Under the pieces are notes generated by a model that was given only the letters and a program-made list of their open reading frames with translations, was not told the origin of the DNA and did not search any database. This document shows positions 22,445 to 31,378 of a DNA stretch of 64,000 bases, in pieces (position 1 is the first letter of the stretch; each line of letters opens with the position of its first letter). This DNA is from JBGTFE01 sp041747435 (GTDB taxonomy: Bacteria; Acidobacteriota; Blastocatellia; Pyrinomonadales; Pyrinomonadaceae), in NCBI GenBank assembly GCA_041747435.1, contig JBGTFE010000111.1:3115-67114 (forward strand), given 5' to 3'. The position numbers and the translations under genes were made by a program.

Positions 22445-23371
22445 TTATTTCAAGGGAAGTTTTGTTCTTTCAGGATCGAGTAGAACATAGCAATTTTGCT
22501 TGTCCAAAACATACGGTGCGCCGGTCGGGTCGATCAGATCGGTGTTTTTGTCAACTCGAAAATCTTTTCCCGAAGCGAGCTTAACGCTGCGCAACAGCGG
22601 AAAAATTTCCTGCCAGCTACTAGCGCATCGACCGTTTTTCTCATTAAAATTTTGCAAAGCCGCGCGAATAGCGTCCCGCTCGTCGAGCGAATCGATTTCC
22701 AGAAGGCGTAGCGCGGCATTTTCTTTTATGCGATCGTCGTCTGTTTCTTCCGACATCCGCAAATAAATTTCACGCGCGACCTCGCGGCTTCCGCCTTCGG
22801 ATTTCATTTTTGCCGACATCATCTTCAAAAAAGTTGGTGCGTTTTCGATCGCGGCGCCTTCGGCGTAAACTTCAGCCGCTTTTTCGTAATTTTCCAAGCG
22901 CCAGTAAATGTAGCCCAACTGCTGATAGAGCCGCCATTTGTTTGGGTTGTTGGCGATTCCTTTTTCCGCGATCTTTATCGCTTCAGCCGCATCGATAGCC
23001 GGAAGAACGACCGCGCCGTATTCGTAAACCGCAAGAAAATTCGGGTCGAGATCCGTTGCATTGTCGAGATATGGATACAGCAGTCTCGGATTTAACGGTT
23101 TCAGATTCTCTAAATTGAGATCGTCTTTGCTGTCAACGACCTTTTTGCCTATATATTGCAGCGACTGCATCCAATACCAATCGGCGATCGCGCCTTCCAA
23201 ACCAAAAGAAAATCCTTTGAGATTTTTGCCCTGGAGCGCGAGATCGCGGTCGGCAAAACCTTCGGGCACTTCCGGTTTTACCCGTTCCAGATGATTGCTC
23301 AAAACAAAAATCGCCGAGAAACCGAAAATAATAACGGCGGCGGCGATAATTGTTTTTGTAGGACTTTTCAT
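22445..23371 (-). CDS. Membrane-anchored TPR protein within the ABC exporter operon
   Basis: A 308-residue protein with an N-terminal membrane anchor (TIIAAAVIIFGFSAIFVLS) and a tetratricopeptide-type region, clearest at NPNKWRLYQQLGYIYWRLENYEKAAEVYAEGA. The early block GFSFGLEGAIADWYWMQSLQYIG is distinctive. The C-terminal part ends with a folded, Cys-containing segment (DPTGAPYVLDKQNCYVLLDP). It lies between the permease (48 bases upstream) and the ATPase (four bases downstream) on the same strand, so it is probably an accessory periplasmic-side component of this transporter. That role is inferred from position. Confidence 0.8.
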   Translation of the reverse strand: MKSPTKTIIAAAVIIFGFSAIFVLSNHLERVKPEVPEGFADRDLALQGKNLKGFSFGLEGAIADWYWMQSLQYIGKKVVDSKDDLNLENLKPLNPRLLYPYLDNATDLDPNFLAVYEYGAVVLPAIDAAEAIKIAEKGIANNPNKWRLYQQLGYIYWRLENYEKAAEVYAEGAAIENAPTFLKMMSAKMKSEGGSREVAREIYLRMSEETDDDRIKENAALRLLEIDSLDERDAIRAALQNFNEKNGRCASSWQEIFPLLRSVKLASGKDFRVDKNTDLIDPTGAPYVLDKQNCYVLLDPERTKLPLK

Positions 23372-23383
23372 ATTTCGTTCTTG

Positions 23384-23414
23384 TCAGAGCCCGTGTTAGC
23401 GGGCTGTTCTGACG
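23384..23414. repeat. Short palindrome between permease and TPR genes
   Basis: GTCAGAGCCCG...CGGGCTGTTCTGAC forms a stem with TGTTAG at its tip. The GTCAGA/TTCTGAC ends match those of the mutS2 in-frame elements, so it seems to be the same family. Confidence 0.6.
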
Positions 23415-23419
23415 CTTCT

Positions 23420-24220
23420 TCATTTAAAATTTCTCCGACTGAAAATCAGGATCGTTATCGCAAGCAAAATGCTCACGTAAAACACGGCGTAAAGAAACGC
23501 GCCCGAAACCAGCGAAAACGCCGGTATGTCGCCGTGCGCTGCGTTCGTCACAAATTCGTAAAACGAAAGATTCGGCAAAATATAATAGATCGCATCAAAA
23601 AAAAGCTTGGCGGCGGGTGAACCGAGCCGATCGGCAAAATCCCGAAGAGATGAGCTGAAATGCCCGATAATAAAGATGAAAAACGTTAGCAGCGCCGAAA
23701 GTGAGGGCGACGAAAACGACGAAAAAAGAATTGCAACGGCGGTTAAGATCGTAAGTTCCAGATAGATCAGAAAAATTGCGCCCCAAATCGAAAACGCCAT
23801 ACTCCCGCCCTTTACATACAAAAGCGCAAGCGAAACGCCGATTCCCATGATCAGAATGTTGACCAGCAAAGTCAGGCACAAGCCGAGGTATTTTCCAACG
23901 ATAAACTCGCCGCGCCCGATCGCTTTTGAAAAGATCGCGTAAACGGTGCGTTTTTCGATCTCTTTTGAAACAAGACTTACGCCGACAAAAATCGAGATAA
24001 ACGCGCCGAAAATAAGCATCGCGCCCAAGCCAAGATTGACGATAGTCCTAACTTCCTGACCGGCGGTTAGATCGCCGAGAAAAATTGCGCTCGCCGTGAT
24101 CAGCAAAACGAAAAGCACGAGATTATATAAAACGCGGTCGCGGACAGCCTCGCGAAAGGTGTTACGTGCGATCGCAAATACTGTTCTTGCGGCGGATGTT
24201 TTTGAAACGGCGGTAGCCAT
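23420..24220 (-). CDS. ABC-2 type transporter permease
   Basis: A 266-residue membrane protein; the ATG at 24220 (MATAVSKTSAARTVFAIARNTFREAVRDRVLYNLV) is used, with a TTG eight codons upstream as the alternative. It has six predicted membrane segments and the typical ABC-2 opening: an amphipathic helix with TFREAVRDRVLY followed by the first membrane helix. EIEKRTVYAIFSKAIGRGEFIVGKYLG is the conserved cytoplasmic loop of NosY-like permeases. It is the first gene of an operon with the TPR protein and the ATPase, forming an exporter of unknown substrate. Confidence 0.9.
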   Translation of the reverse strand: MATAVSKTSAARTVFAIARNTFREAVRDRVLYNLVLFVLLITASAIFLGDLTAGQEVRTIVNLGLGAMLIFGAFISIFVGVSLVSKEIEKRTVYAIFSKAIGRGEFIVGKYLGLCLTLLVNILIMGIGVSLALLYVKGGSMAFSIWGAIFLIYLELTILTAVAILFSSFSSPSLSALLTFFIFIIGHFSSSLRDFADRLGSPAAKLFFDAIYYILPNLSFYEFVTNAAHGDIPAFSLVSGAFLYAVFYVSILLAITILIFSRRNFK

Positions 24221-24240
24221 TTTATTAAGATTATAGCTTT

Positions 24241-24299
24241 TCAAATTCCGGACTTGGAAGATTCCGGTTTGGAATTTGGAGAGTCGAATTTGGAATTTC
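24241..24299. repeat. TTGGAAT/ATTCCAAA-rich repeat segment
   Basis: Successive copies of TTTGGAATTT and its complement fill the gap between the permease and Wzy-like genes. Similar sequence occurs at 48594-48630 and inside rluA at 61104-61165. Confidence 0.5.
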
Positions 24300-24301
24300 G
24301 A

Positions 24302-26275
24302 CTATCTCCGAACTAAGTTTGGATTGAACTGGCGCTGGAAGTCAAGCAGAGCATAGATCGCTTCTGCAGGTTGAAGATCCATCGCTTTTACGAGACCTTT
24401 ATTGTCGTTTTCGGCTTTCGATAATTCCGTGAAGCCAACGGTGTGCGCCAGCCACCAACTTTTTGTTTGTTCCGGATTTACGCGCAGCGCCGTTTCGTAT
24501 TCCACCTGCGAAGCCGCTTCGTCGCCGTTTTCCTTCAAAAATGCGGCAAACGATGTGCGCAGAAACGCGGAACGCGGATAAATTCTCACAGCTTCGGCAA
24601 AAGTATTTCGGGCTTCGACCGGTTTTCGCGAGATGTTCTGAGCCGATGCAAGATTAAAATACGCTACCGATGTGGCGATACCGCGACCGATCGCGAATCG
24701 CAGATGCGGAATTGCTTCGTCGGTTCGTTTGTTATTATAGAGCTCGACGCCGTAATAATATCTAAATGCAGCGTTTTCCTTGTCCAAAGCGATCGCATTT
24801 TTATAAAAGCGTTCAGATTGTGTTTCGTCAGAACTACGCAATGCAAATTCGAGATACATCAGGCTCGCGCCGCGAACCGATGAAAAAACCAGCATTGCCG
24901 CGCAGATAATCAAAGCAAAAACCGGTCGCAGATCAAATTTTTTCACTTTCAAGTCATATCCGTGCTCGGCAGTGGAATTTTCCGCTCGCAAACGCAGATG
25001 CCGCGCAGCCAGCGCCGCCAAAAAGAAGAAACATAAACCGTTTGCGGGAACGCGGAAAGAATACGAACTCGCCATCGAGCTTACCAGAAACGCGATACCG
25101 CCCGCGAAAGCGGCGATAGATAAGAGTGAAACCCGTTTGTTTCGAATCGGGAAAAAGAGCGATCCGATTCCAATGAGAAGCCACGCGAAAAGCGCCGCGC
25201 CGATGATTCCAAGTTCGGACAAGACCTGCAGATATTCGTTGTGAGCGCGTTCGGGTAAAACCGCTTCGCCGATTTCGAGAACGGGATTTTCCGGATCCTG
25301 CGTCGAAAGCCTTTCTCTCGCAATTGGGTATGCGCTCAGATAATTGTCTCCGCCGACGCCAACGAGCGGAGACTCTTTAAACGCTTCGACCGCTATTCCC
25401 CAAAAAAGAAAGCGCGATCTGAAACTCGTCTGCGTGTGTTCGCTACCCTTGAACCGCTCCAAAGTCGTATTTTCTTCACCGGCTGACAGATTTATCTGCG
25501 AAATCAAAACACAAACCGCCAATAAACCGATCATTACCATCGATTTTCTTAGGTGTTTTTTCCGGTCTTGAAGGAAAAAAACAAGCGCGAAAAACAGTGC
25601 TACGCAGATGACACCGGAAATAAATACTGTCCGCGAAAGACACAGAAGCGCGATGAGCCAGGCGACAATTGCGACCGCGCCCGAGAGCAGCGCCATTCGT
25701 TTTCGCAGATGCAGCGCTAATGCGAGGAAAACCGGGAGGAGCGTAATCGACGCTTCGGCGTATTTATAGTAGCGAAAGGTAAAAAACGCACTGACCTGCT
25801 CCGGGTTATTTACGTATTCGGCGATGCACGCCGCGCCGAGGGTCAGTAAAACGAGACCTGTAATTTTTATCGAGGCGGCAAGCGGTTTTGGCTTGTCTAC
25901 AACGTGTCTAATTAAAAGATAAAAAACCAGATAGCACGCCCAGAGCAGCGTATGATGAACGGCATCGCGTTGCGATTCAGCCCAAAAAATGGAAAATCCG
26001 CTCCAAATCGTAAATAAAAGAAGCGGCAAAATTATTAGGAAAAACTCCTTACGCGAAAATCGAGCGAGCGTTTCCTTTGGTGATCTTAAGAAAAAAATAA
26101 TTGCACCGAGCAAAAATGCTGCGAGCGCAAATTCCGCTTTCCAGAGGTATCCAATAACGACGGTTGGTTGTGGGATCGTCGGAAGAAAGTTGGCGAGAAG
26201 CAGTAACGACCAACACGCCATAAAGAAATATGGAAAGGTTTGACGAGCGCTGATTTTGATATTGATCGGATGCAT
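24302..26275 (-). CDS. O-antigen ligase/polymerase (Wzy_C) family membrane protein with TPR tail
   Basis: A 657-residue protein with about a dozen membrane helices (roughly 15-445) and the Wzy_C block: RSRFLFWGIAVEAFKESPLVGVGGDNYLSAYP, a periplasmic loop, then ERAHNEYLQVLSELGIIGAALF. The HNEYLQ...ELG motif is the hallmark of WaaL/Wzy/PglL-like enzymes that move polyprenyl-linked glycans. A TPR region follows (about 480-650, FRYYYGVELYNNKRTDEAIPHLRFAI...). It could polymerise or ligate O-antigen, or glycosylate protein such as the neighbouring pilin. The terminator at 26290 separates it from pilA. Confidence 0.87.
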   Translation of the reverse strand: MHPINIKISARQTFPYFFMACWSLLLLANFLPTIPQPTVVIGYLWKAEFALAAFLLGAIIFFLRSPKETLARFSRKEFFLIILPLLLFTIWSGFSIFWAESQRDAVHHTLLWACYLVFYLLIRHVVDKPKPLAASIKITGLVLLTLGAACIAEYVNNPEQVSAFFTFRYYKYAEASITLLPVFLALALHLRKRMALLSGAVAIVAWLIALLCLSRTVFISGVICVALFFALVFFLQDRKKHLRKSMVMIGLLAVCVLISQINLSAGEENTTLERFKGSEHTQTSFRSRFLFWGIAVEAFKESPLVGVGGDNYLSAYPIARERLSTQDPENPVLEIGEAVLPERAHNEYLQVLSELGIIGAALFAWLLIGIGSLFFPIRNKRVSLLSIAAFAGGIAFLVSSMASSYSFRVPANGLCFFFLAALAARHLRLRAENSTAEHGYDLKVKKFDLRPVFALIICAAMLVFSSVRGASLMYLEFALRSSDETQSERFYKNAIALDKENAAFRYYYGVELYNNKRTDEAIPHLRFAIGRGIATSVAYFNLASAQNISRKPVEARNTFAEAVRIYPRSAFLRTSFAAFLKENGDEAASQVEYETALRVNPEQTKSWWLAHTVGFTELSKAENDNKGLVKAMDLQPAEAIYALLDFQRQFNPNLVRR

Positions 26276-26289
26276 TTTTGGGCGCGGAC

Positions 26290-26329
26290 GAAAAAAAAAT
26301 AAGCAGGAAAAGTTAAACTCATCCTGCTT
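26290..26329 (-). terminator. Rho-independent terminator after pilA
   Basis: Minus-strand hairpin AAGCAGGA (from 26322-26329) with TCCTGCTT (from 26301-26308), followed by a T-run (26291-26299). It lies 31 bases past the pilin stop. Confidence 0.85.
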
Positions 26330-26359
26330 ATCAAACTCTCGTTTGGGAAAGAGAGATTA

Positions 26360-26866
26360 TTAGTTGGTTAACGGTGATCCGCCGCTAACAACGCGCGTGG
26401 TCGCATCAGCCGTAATAGCCCCGTTATCCGTGTTTGTATAAACAACACCGGTTTCGGTGATAAAGAAGCGGCGGCTTCCCGTTGCCGCAAATTGCGACGC
26501 TGTGGTGTGGGTTACCGGCTGCGAATCGCAGTCAAAGATCGCGGGATTACCAGAAGCAGCAGCGACGGGGGTCAACGTGTAGTAATAACCGGCTTTCGCG
26601 TTCGCAGCGGCAGTCGCGTTTGCAACCACACTGTCAACTAAACCAGCGGCGTTCAAATTCGCCATTGTTCCAAAGTTACCGTTGCCAGACGTGGACTGAT
26701 AGGTAACTTCCGCACCATGCAATGTTCGAAGAGCCGAAATAGCGGAACCTTCGTTAGCAGAACGGCGCGAAGCCAATAAGTTCGGAATCGCGATCGCGGC
26801 GATAATGCCGATGATCACAACAACGATTAAAAGTTCGATAAGCGAGAAACCTTTTTGATTTTTCAT
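26360..26866 (-). CDS. pilA: Type IV major pilin
   Basis: A 168-residue prepilin. The leader MKNQKG is followed by FSLIELLIVVVIIGIIAAIAIPNLL: cleavage after Gly6, N-methylated Phe1 and Glu5 of the mature chain are all present. The globular part has the acidobacterial/deltaproteobacterial pattern (NEGSAISALRTLHGAEVTYQ; GYYYTLTP; a beta end RRFFITETGVVYTN). Only one Cys is seen, so there is no pilin disulfide loop. AGGAGATT precedes the ATG. A sigma-54 promoter lies 66 bases upstream and the pilSR genes lie directly upstream, so expression is probably controlled by PilR. It assembles into pili for twitching or adhesion; assembly genes are not in this window. Confidence 0.95.
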   Translation of the reverse strand: MKNQKGFSLIELLIVVVIIGIIAAIAIPNLLASRRSANEGSAISALRTLHGAEVTYQSTSGNGNFGTMANLNAAGLVDSVVANATAAANAKAGYYYTLTPVAAASGNPAIFDCDSQPVTHTTASQFAATGSRRFFITETGVVYTNTDNGAITADATTRVVSGGSPLTN

Positions 26867-26931
26867 TTTTAATTCACAATCTCCTAAATTTTTAATGTCC
26901 TTTCTGCCTTCTCAGGCACAGACTTAATTAA

Positions 26932-26948
26932 ACAAGCTTCGTGCCAAA
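26932..26948 (-). promoter_or_regulatory. Sigma-54 promoter of pilA
   Basis: On the minus strand it reads TTTGGCACGAAGCTTGT: a perfect -24 element TTGGCACG, four bases, then TTGT at -12 (consensus TTGC), giving GG-N10-GT. The expected start is near 26920, about 55 bases before the ATG. The upstream activator gene is of the sigma-54-dependent class. Confidence 0.85.
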
Positions 26949-27102
26949 ACAGTTGTTAATTCGGAAATTGTCGTGAAAGTCAATAAAAATGGGGAGTTTT
27001 GGGATGTGTGGCTTTTTTGCAAAGAGCCTTCCGGAGGCTCTAAGACGGGAAAATTAACAGTTTTTGGTAATCATTTGGTGACGAAAAGTGTCATTTTTCC
27101 AT

Positions 27103-27229
27103 GGAGTCGGGCAGCTTGCCCGCAATGAACGCACAAGCGTTCACAAACTATGATTGAAATTTGTATTGAATTTTTATGAGACAAATTTGCGCGCTTCATG
27201 CGCATTGCGGGAGTTTACCCGCGCTCCGG
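27103..27229. repeat. Intergenic clover-leaf palindromic repeat
   Basis: Begins GGAGTCGGGCAGCTTGCCCG, continues AATGAACGC-ACAA-GCGTTC (27127-27142) and ends TTACCCGCGCTCC, so the ends are imperfect complements. Same family as 10726-10825 and 13643-13750. Confidence 0.8.
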
Positions 27230-27230
27230 T

Positions 27231-28631
27231 TTATTCGTTCGATCCCCGCATTTGCGCCGACAGCGTTCTGATATTGTGTTTGTCGAGCAGATGGCGGAGC
27301 GACCGTACCTGCATCTGAAGAAGTTCGGCGGCGCGGGTTTGATTTCCGCCGCTGCGCTTTAGCGCTTCGACGACGTATGTTTTTTCAAGATTTTCCAGGT
27401 GAGTCGTTAAATTTATTCCATCGTCCGGCAGATCGAATTCAGCGTTGATGCGTTCGGGATTGTAATTTGTGATGTGATCCGGCAGGCGTTCGGGCTGAAT
27501 TTCGTCACCGCGTTCGAGCGCAACGGCGCGTTCAATCGTGTGTTCCAGCTCGCGCACGTTGCCGTGCCAGGCGTAACCTTCGAGAATTTGCATCGCTTTT
27601 TCCGATACCGTAAGGTGATTTCTACCGCTTTGGTCGCAGAATTTCTTGGTGAAATGTGCGACAAGATCAGGAATATCTTCCGTTCGATCGCGCAAAGGCG
27701 GAAGCGAGATCGGTATGACGGAAACACGATAAAATAGATCTTCGCGAAAGCTGCCGTCGTCCGTCATTTGCTTCAAATCGCGGTTTGTAGCCGCAATAAC
27801 GCGGGCGTCGATCGGAAGTTCTTCGTGCGCTCCGACCGGACGAACACGCCTTTCCTGCAAAACGCGAAGCAGTTTAACCTGCATCGCGGGCGACATTTCG
27901 CCAATTTCATCGAGAAATATTGTTCCTTTGTTTGCCGCTTCAAAAAGTCCTTTGCGGTTTGTGTTTGCGCCCGTGAACGAGCCTTTTACGTAACCGAAAA
28001 GCTCGCTTTCAAGCAAAGTTTCTGTAAACGCGCCGCAGTTTATCGAGATAAACGGTTTTTCCGCTCGGGGGCTCAAATCGTGGATCGCTCGAGCTACAAG
28101 CTCTTTTCCTGTTCCGGATTCGCCGCTGACGAGCACGGTGGATTGAACTTCGGCGACGGTTTCGATCATTTGGTAAACCGCCTGCATTTTGTCGGAATGA
28201 CCGATAATATTTTTGACGCTTCCGCGGTCGCGCTGTGCGCGTTTGAAGGCGCGATTTTCCGTGACAAGAGCTTGTCTTTCAAGCGCTTTTTTGACGATGA
28301 TCTTTAATTCTTCAACGTCAAACGGCTTCTGGATAAAATCGTCCGCGCCCAATTTAAAAGCTTCGCGCGCGGTATCGACCGTGGCAAAAGCGGTCATCAA
28401 AACGACGCCGACATCGGGCAAAAACTCGCGCGCGGCGCGCAGCAGCTCGATGCCGTCCATGTCAGGCATACGAACGTCGGTAATGATGATTTCGGCTGGT
28501 TCTGTCTGCAGCTTAACAAGCGCGTCGCGCCCGTTCATTGCCGTGCGGATCGTGTGCCCGTCGCCGTCAAATACAAGATTTAAAAGCTGCCTGTAACTCT
28601 GTTCGTCGTCAACAATCAGTAAGTTTGCCAT
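27231..28631 (-). CDS. pilR: Sigma-54-dependent response regulator, PilR-like
   Basis: A 466-residue NtrC-family protein: receiver domain (1-120; phospho-acceptor Asp52 in ITDVRMPDMDG), AAA+ domain (about 145-370) with Walker A GESGTGKE and the sigma-54 contact loop as GSFTGA, a common variant of GAFTGA, and a C-terminal Fis-type helix-turn-helix (about 425-455, GGNQTRAAELLQMQVRSLRHLLDKH). When phosphorylated it should drive open-complex formation at sigma-54 promoters. Directly downstream of the kinase and upstream of pilA, it is best called PilR; that assignment is from context. Confidence 0.92.
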   Translation of the reverse strand: MANLLIVDDEQSYRQLLNLVFDGDGHTIRTAMNGRDALVKLQTEPAEIIITDVRMPDMDGIELLRAAREFLPDVGVVLMTAFATVDTAREAFKLGADDFIQKPFDVEELKIIVKKALERQALVTENRAFKRAQRDRGSVKNIIGHSDKMQAVYQMIETVAEVQSTVLVSGESGTGKELVARAIHDLSPRAEKPFISINCGAFTETLLESELFGYVKGSFTGANTNRKGLFEAANKGTIFLDEIGEMSPAMQVKLLRVLQERRVRPVGAHEELPIDARVIAATNRDLKQMTDDGSFREDLFYRVSVIPISLPPLRDRTEDIPDLVAHFTKKFCDQSGRNHLTVSEKAMQILEGYAWHGNVRELEHTIERAVALERGDEIQPERLPDHITNYNPERINAEFDLPDDGINLTTHLENLEKTYVVEALKRSGGNQTRAAELLQMQVRSLRHLLDKHNIRTLSAQMRGSNE

Positions 28632-28741
28632 CGATTAGTGTTTTAGAAAGGAAAAACGGCTCGCGGAAATTCCACTGTAATCATTTTGACAGATGCGGTG
28701 CGTTTTATTCAAGGAAAAAATGGAAATGCGTGGCGTCCCGT

Positions 28742-30469
28742 TTATTTCTTCACCGTCAAAAAATCTTCCAATCGGGACGATTCACTCGTTTCCGGTTCAT
28801 TTTGCACGTTGGACGCGCGGAATTCGGTTGGAAGCTCGATCGTGATGGTGGTTCCTTCGCCTTCGCGGCTGCGAACATTTATGCTGCCGCTGTGATCGCG
28901 AATAATTTGATAAACGATGGAAAGTCCGAGACCGGTTCCGCCTGTCGTCGAGGTCGAAAACGGTTCGAAAAGCTGTTCGACCCGCTCGGGCGACATGCCG
29001 CTTCCGGTATCTTCAAACAAAATTCTGATGCGGGTGTTTCCGATCCTTTCCAACGTGATCCTTAAATTTCCGCCATCGGGCATTGCTTGGATCGCGTTGC
29101 GCGCGAGATTCCAGAATATTTGTTTTAATTGCGTCGGGTCAGCCGAAATCAACACCGGTTTTTCCGGCAGCACGGCTTCAAGAACATGATTGTCACCGAT
29201 ATCCGGGCTGTGTTTTAGCAGCGTAAACGTGTCTTCGATCGATTCCCGCACGTCGAACTCGGAAAAATTGCCGACGCGCGGACGCGCATAAGTTAAGAAA
29301 TTGGTGATGATCTTATTTAGCCGATCAGATTCGCGCAAAATGATTTCCATCAGATCGGCTTGCGCGGATTCGGGCGGTGTTTGCGACTGTAAAACCTGGA
29401 TCGCACCGCGCATGGCGCCGAGCGGATTGCGGATCTCGTGCGCCAAACCCGCGGCAACGCGCCCGACCGCCGCGAGTCTGTCTTTCCGCCGCCCGGTTTC
29501 TTCGATCGAGCGAATTTCAGTCAGATCCTGAAAAGTTATGATCAAGCCTGTTGTCTCGCCGTCTTCCGAATAAAGCGGCGAAACACCATACCCAACGCGT
29601 ACCGCAAAATCTTCGGGCGTGATGACATCCGTTTCAAAACGCGGCGGCTGATCGCCGGTTTCGGTTGCTTCAAGCGCCTCGCCGATCGGAAGTTGGATAT
29701 CGCCGAAAAGCGTGTAAACCGATCTTCCGCGCATTTCGTCAGCCGTAAAGCCGGTGATCTCGGCGGCGGTCGCGTTAAATGTGTAAATGTTTCCTTCAAG
29801 GTCGGTCGTTATTAAACCTGATCGAATTGATTCGACAATTCGCTCGTGCAAAACGCGCAAATTTGCAAGGGTCTTTGCAGTTTCCTTTAATTTTTCGCCC
29901 GAAGCGTGCCGTTCCGAGAGACGCGCGGCAAGCAAGCCGACAACAAAAATAGCTATGTCGTTAAATCCTATGATCTGGATCGTTTTTGACAGATCGGGCG
30001 GCGTTCCGAAACGGTATAACGAGAAAGCGACGCCGACCGACAAAACCGTGAAGAGAAAAACGCAAAACGACGCCATCAAAATCGTCTCGCGCGCGGTTAG
30101 GAACATGCTCGCGATGCTGATCGAAACGATATAAAGCATTATGAACGGCGATGCAAGATCTCCGGTGCGCCAAACGAGCCACGTAATAAGAAGAACATCG
30201 AGAAGAAATTGGATCCGAACTTGCCACGTGAAATTTTTGTTAAGCCGCAGAACGAAAAAATAGACGATCGTCAGCCCAACGGAAATGAGAAAAACGAGAA
30301 AAAGACCTTGCGGAAAATTATCTACCGAAAGCTTTAGATTGCCGCCGCTGCTGTAAAACCAGCTTGCGACGAGCAGCAGAAAAATCACGAGCAAACGCCC
30401 GATGATGAGCGTCTGTATTTTTTGCGTCAGATTTGCTTCGGTTGAAAAAAGCCTTTGGTTAAATTTCAT
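28742..30469 (-). CDS. pilS: PAS-containing membrane histidine kinase, PilS-like
   Basis: A 575-residue kinase with six membrane segments (about 20-190), a short coiled linker, a PAS domain (about 215-325, SGLITTDLEGNIYTFNATAAEITGF), the HisKA box GLAHEIRNPLGAMRGAIQVL (phospho-His about 345) and a HATPase domain (N box WNLARNAIQAMP, G1 EDTGSGMS, G2 GGTGLGLSIV). The six-helix sensor plus PAS layout is that of PilS. The gap to pilR is about 110 bases. In Pseudomonas PilS senses pilin in the membrane; whether that holds here is unknown. Confidence 0.9.
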   Translation of the reverse strand: MKFNQRLFSTEANLTQKIQTLIIGRLLVIFLLLVASWFYSSGGNLKLSVDNFPQGLFLVFLISVGLTIVYFFVLRLNKNFTWQVRIQFLLDVLLITWLVWRTGDLASPFIMLYIVSISIASMFLTARETILMASFCVFLFTVLSVGVAFSLYRFGTPPDLSKTIQIIGFNDIAIFVVGLLAARLSERHASGEKLKETAKTLANLRVLHERIVESIRSGLITTDLEGNIYTFNATAAEITGFTADEMRGRSVYTLFGDIQLPIGEALEATETGDQPPRFETDVITPEDFAVRVGYGVSPLYSEDGETTGLIITFQDLTEIRSIEETGRRKDRLAAVGRVAAGLAHEIRNPLGAMRGAIQVLQSQTPPESAQADLMEIILRESDRLNKIITNFLTYARPRVGNFSEFDVRESIEDTFTLLKHSPDIGDNHVLEAVLPEKPVLISADPTQLKQIFWNLARNAIQAMPDGGNLRITLERIGNTRIRILFEDTGSGMSPERVEQLFEPFSTSTTGGTGLGLSIVYQIIRDHSGSINVRSREGEGTTITIELPTEFRASNVQNEPETSESSRLEDFLTVKK

Positions 30470-30488
30470 CGGTTTGACATTATTTTAA

Positions 30489-30857
30489 ATGAAAACGATA
30501 AATGTATTGATGAATGAATTTGACCAGCGTCCGTGGGGAAACTACACGGTTTTGGACGAAGGCGAAAATTTTAAAGTAAAAAGGATCGAAGTTTTACCCG
30601 AAAAGCGCCTTAGCTACCAGCGCCACGCGCGCCGCGCCGAACATTGGTTCATCGTTCGCGGCACTGCTAAAGTAACATTAAACGACCGCGAATTTCTAGT
30701 CAAAACCGGCGAATCGCTCGATATAAAAGTGGGCGACAAACATCGAGTCGAAAATCCTGAATCAGAAGAATTGCTCGTTTTTATCGAAACACAGACCGGA
30801 GATTATTTCGGCGAAGACGATATCGAACGATTCGAAGATGATTTCGGAAGGAATTAG
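30489..30857 (+). CDS. Cupin, mannose-6-phosphate isomerase type II-like
   Basis: A 122-residue single cupin resembling the C-terminal isomerase domain of ManC/type II PMI: RPWGNYTVLDEGENFKVKRIEVLPEKRLSYQRHARRAEHWFIVRGTAKV, with the metal-binding QRHxRRxEHW, and later VGDKHRVENP. The free-standing form is common and usually annotated as phosphomannose isomerase; it would interconvert fructose-6-P and mannose-6-P for glycan precursors. An ATG at 30510 is an alternative start. It diverges from pilS and overlaps gmhB tail to tail by four bases. Confidence 0.87.
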   Translation: MKTINVLMNEFDQRPWGNYTVLDEGENFKVKRIEVLPEKRLSYQRHARRAEHWFIVRGTAKVTLNDREFLVKTGESLDIKVGDKHRVENPESEELLVFIETQTGDYFGEDDIERFEDDFGRN

Positions 30858-31378
30858 CCGACAAACGCTTTCACGGCTTCAAGCAAATTCTCCGCGATCA
30901 CATCCGGTTTTCTTTCCAAGCTTTCCAAAGTTCTTTGCCCGTATCCCGTTAAAACGAGCGCAGTGTTAATTCCGGCATTGAAGCCGGTTTCGATGTCGAT
31001 CGCTTTATCGCCGATCATCCATGAATTTTCGAGATCGATCTCAAAATGCGAGCAAGCGGTCTCGATCATTCCAAGATTCGGCTTGCGGCAAAGACATCCT
31101 TCGTCGGGCAAATGCGGGCAAAAATAAAATCCATCGAGATCGTCCGACACTTCGTCCTGAATTTTTTCGTGAATCTCGTGCATCGCCGATTCTTGAAAAA
31201 TCTTGCGTCCGATTCCGGATTGATTTGTAATTACAATTATTAAAAAGCCGTCTTCCTTTAACAGTCGAATCGCTTCGACCGTAAACGGAAAAAAGCGTAA
31301 TTCCTCGACCTTGTGAAGAAAATTGACTTCTTCTATCAAAGTTCCGTCGCGGTCGATGAATACGGCTTTTTGTTTCAT
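30854..31378 (-). CDS. gmhB: D-glycero-beta-D-manno-heptose-1,7-bisphosphate 7-phosphatase
   Basis: A 174-residue HAD-IIIA phosphatase: AVFIDRDGTLIEE carries the nucleophile and acid-base Asp pair, VITNQSGIGRK is motif II, the zinc-binding cluster is CPHLPDEGCLC followed by RKPNLGMI, and motif IV is WMIGDKAIDIETG. This is the GmhB/HisB-N layout; the adjacent heptosyltransferase favours the GmhB function, dephosphorylating heptose bisphosphate in ADP-heptose synthesis. Its ATG overlaps the waaF stop by four bases, so the two are coupled. Confidence 0.92.
   Translation of the reverse strand: MKQKAVFIDRDGTLIEEVNFLHKVEELRFFPFTVEAIRLLKEDGFLIIVITNQSGIGRKIFQESAMHEIHEKIQDEVSDDLDGFYFCPHLPDEGCLCRKPNLGMIETACSHFEIDLENSWMIGDKAIDIETGFNAGINTALVLTGYGQRTLESLERKPDVIAENLLEAVKAFVG

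Larger units (their letters stand above)
26867..27230. other. Intergenic region pilA-pilR
   Basis: No gene in these 364 bases. It holds the pilA ribosome site, the sigma-54 promoter (26932-26948), a perfect 7-bp hairpin AGAGCCT/AGGCTCT (27023-27041) without a useful T-run, dyads that could bind an activator (TGAC-N7-GTCA at 27079-27093) and a clover-leaf repeat (27103-27229). Confidence 0.8.

Noticed and set aside
27023..27041. Hairpin between pilR and pilA as a terminator
   Set aside because: The stem is perfect but no T-run follows on either strand, so termination is unsupported.
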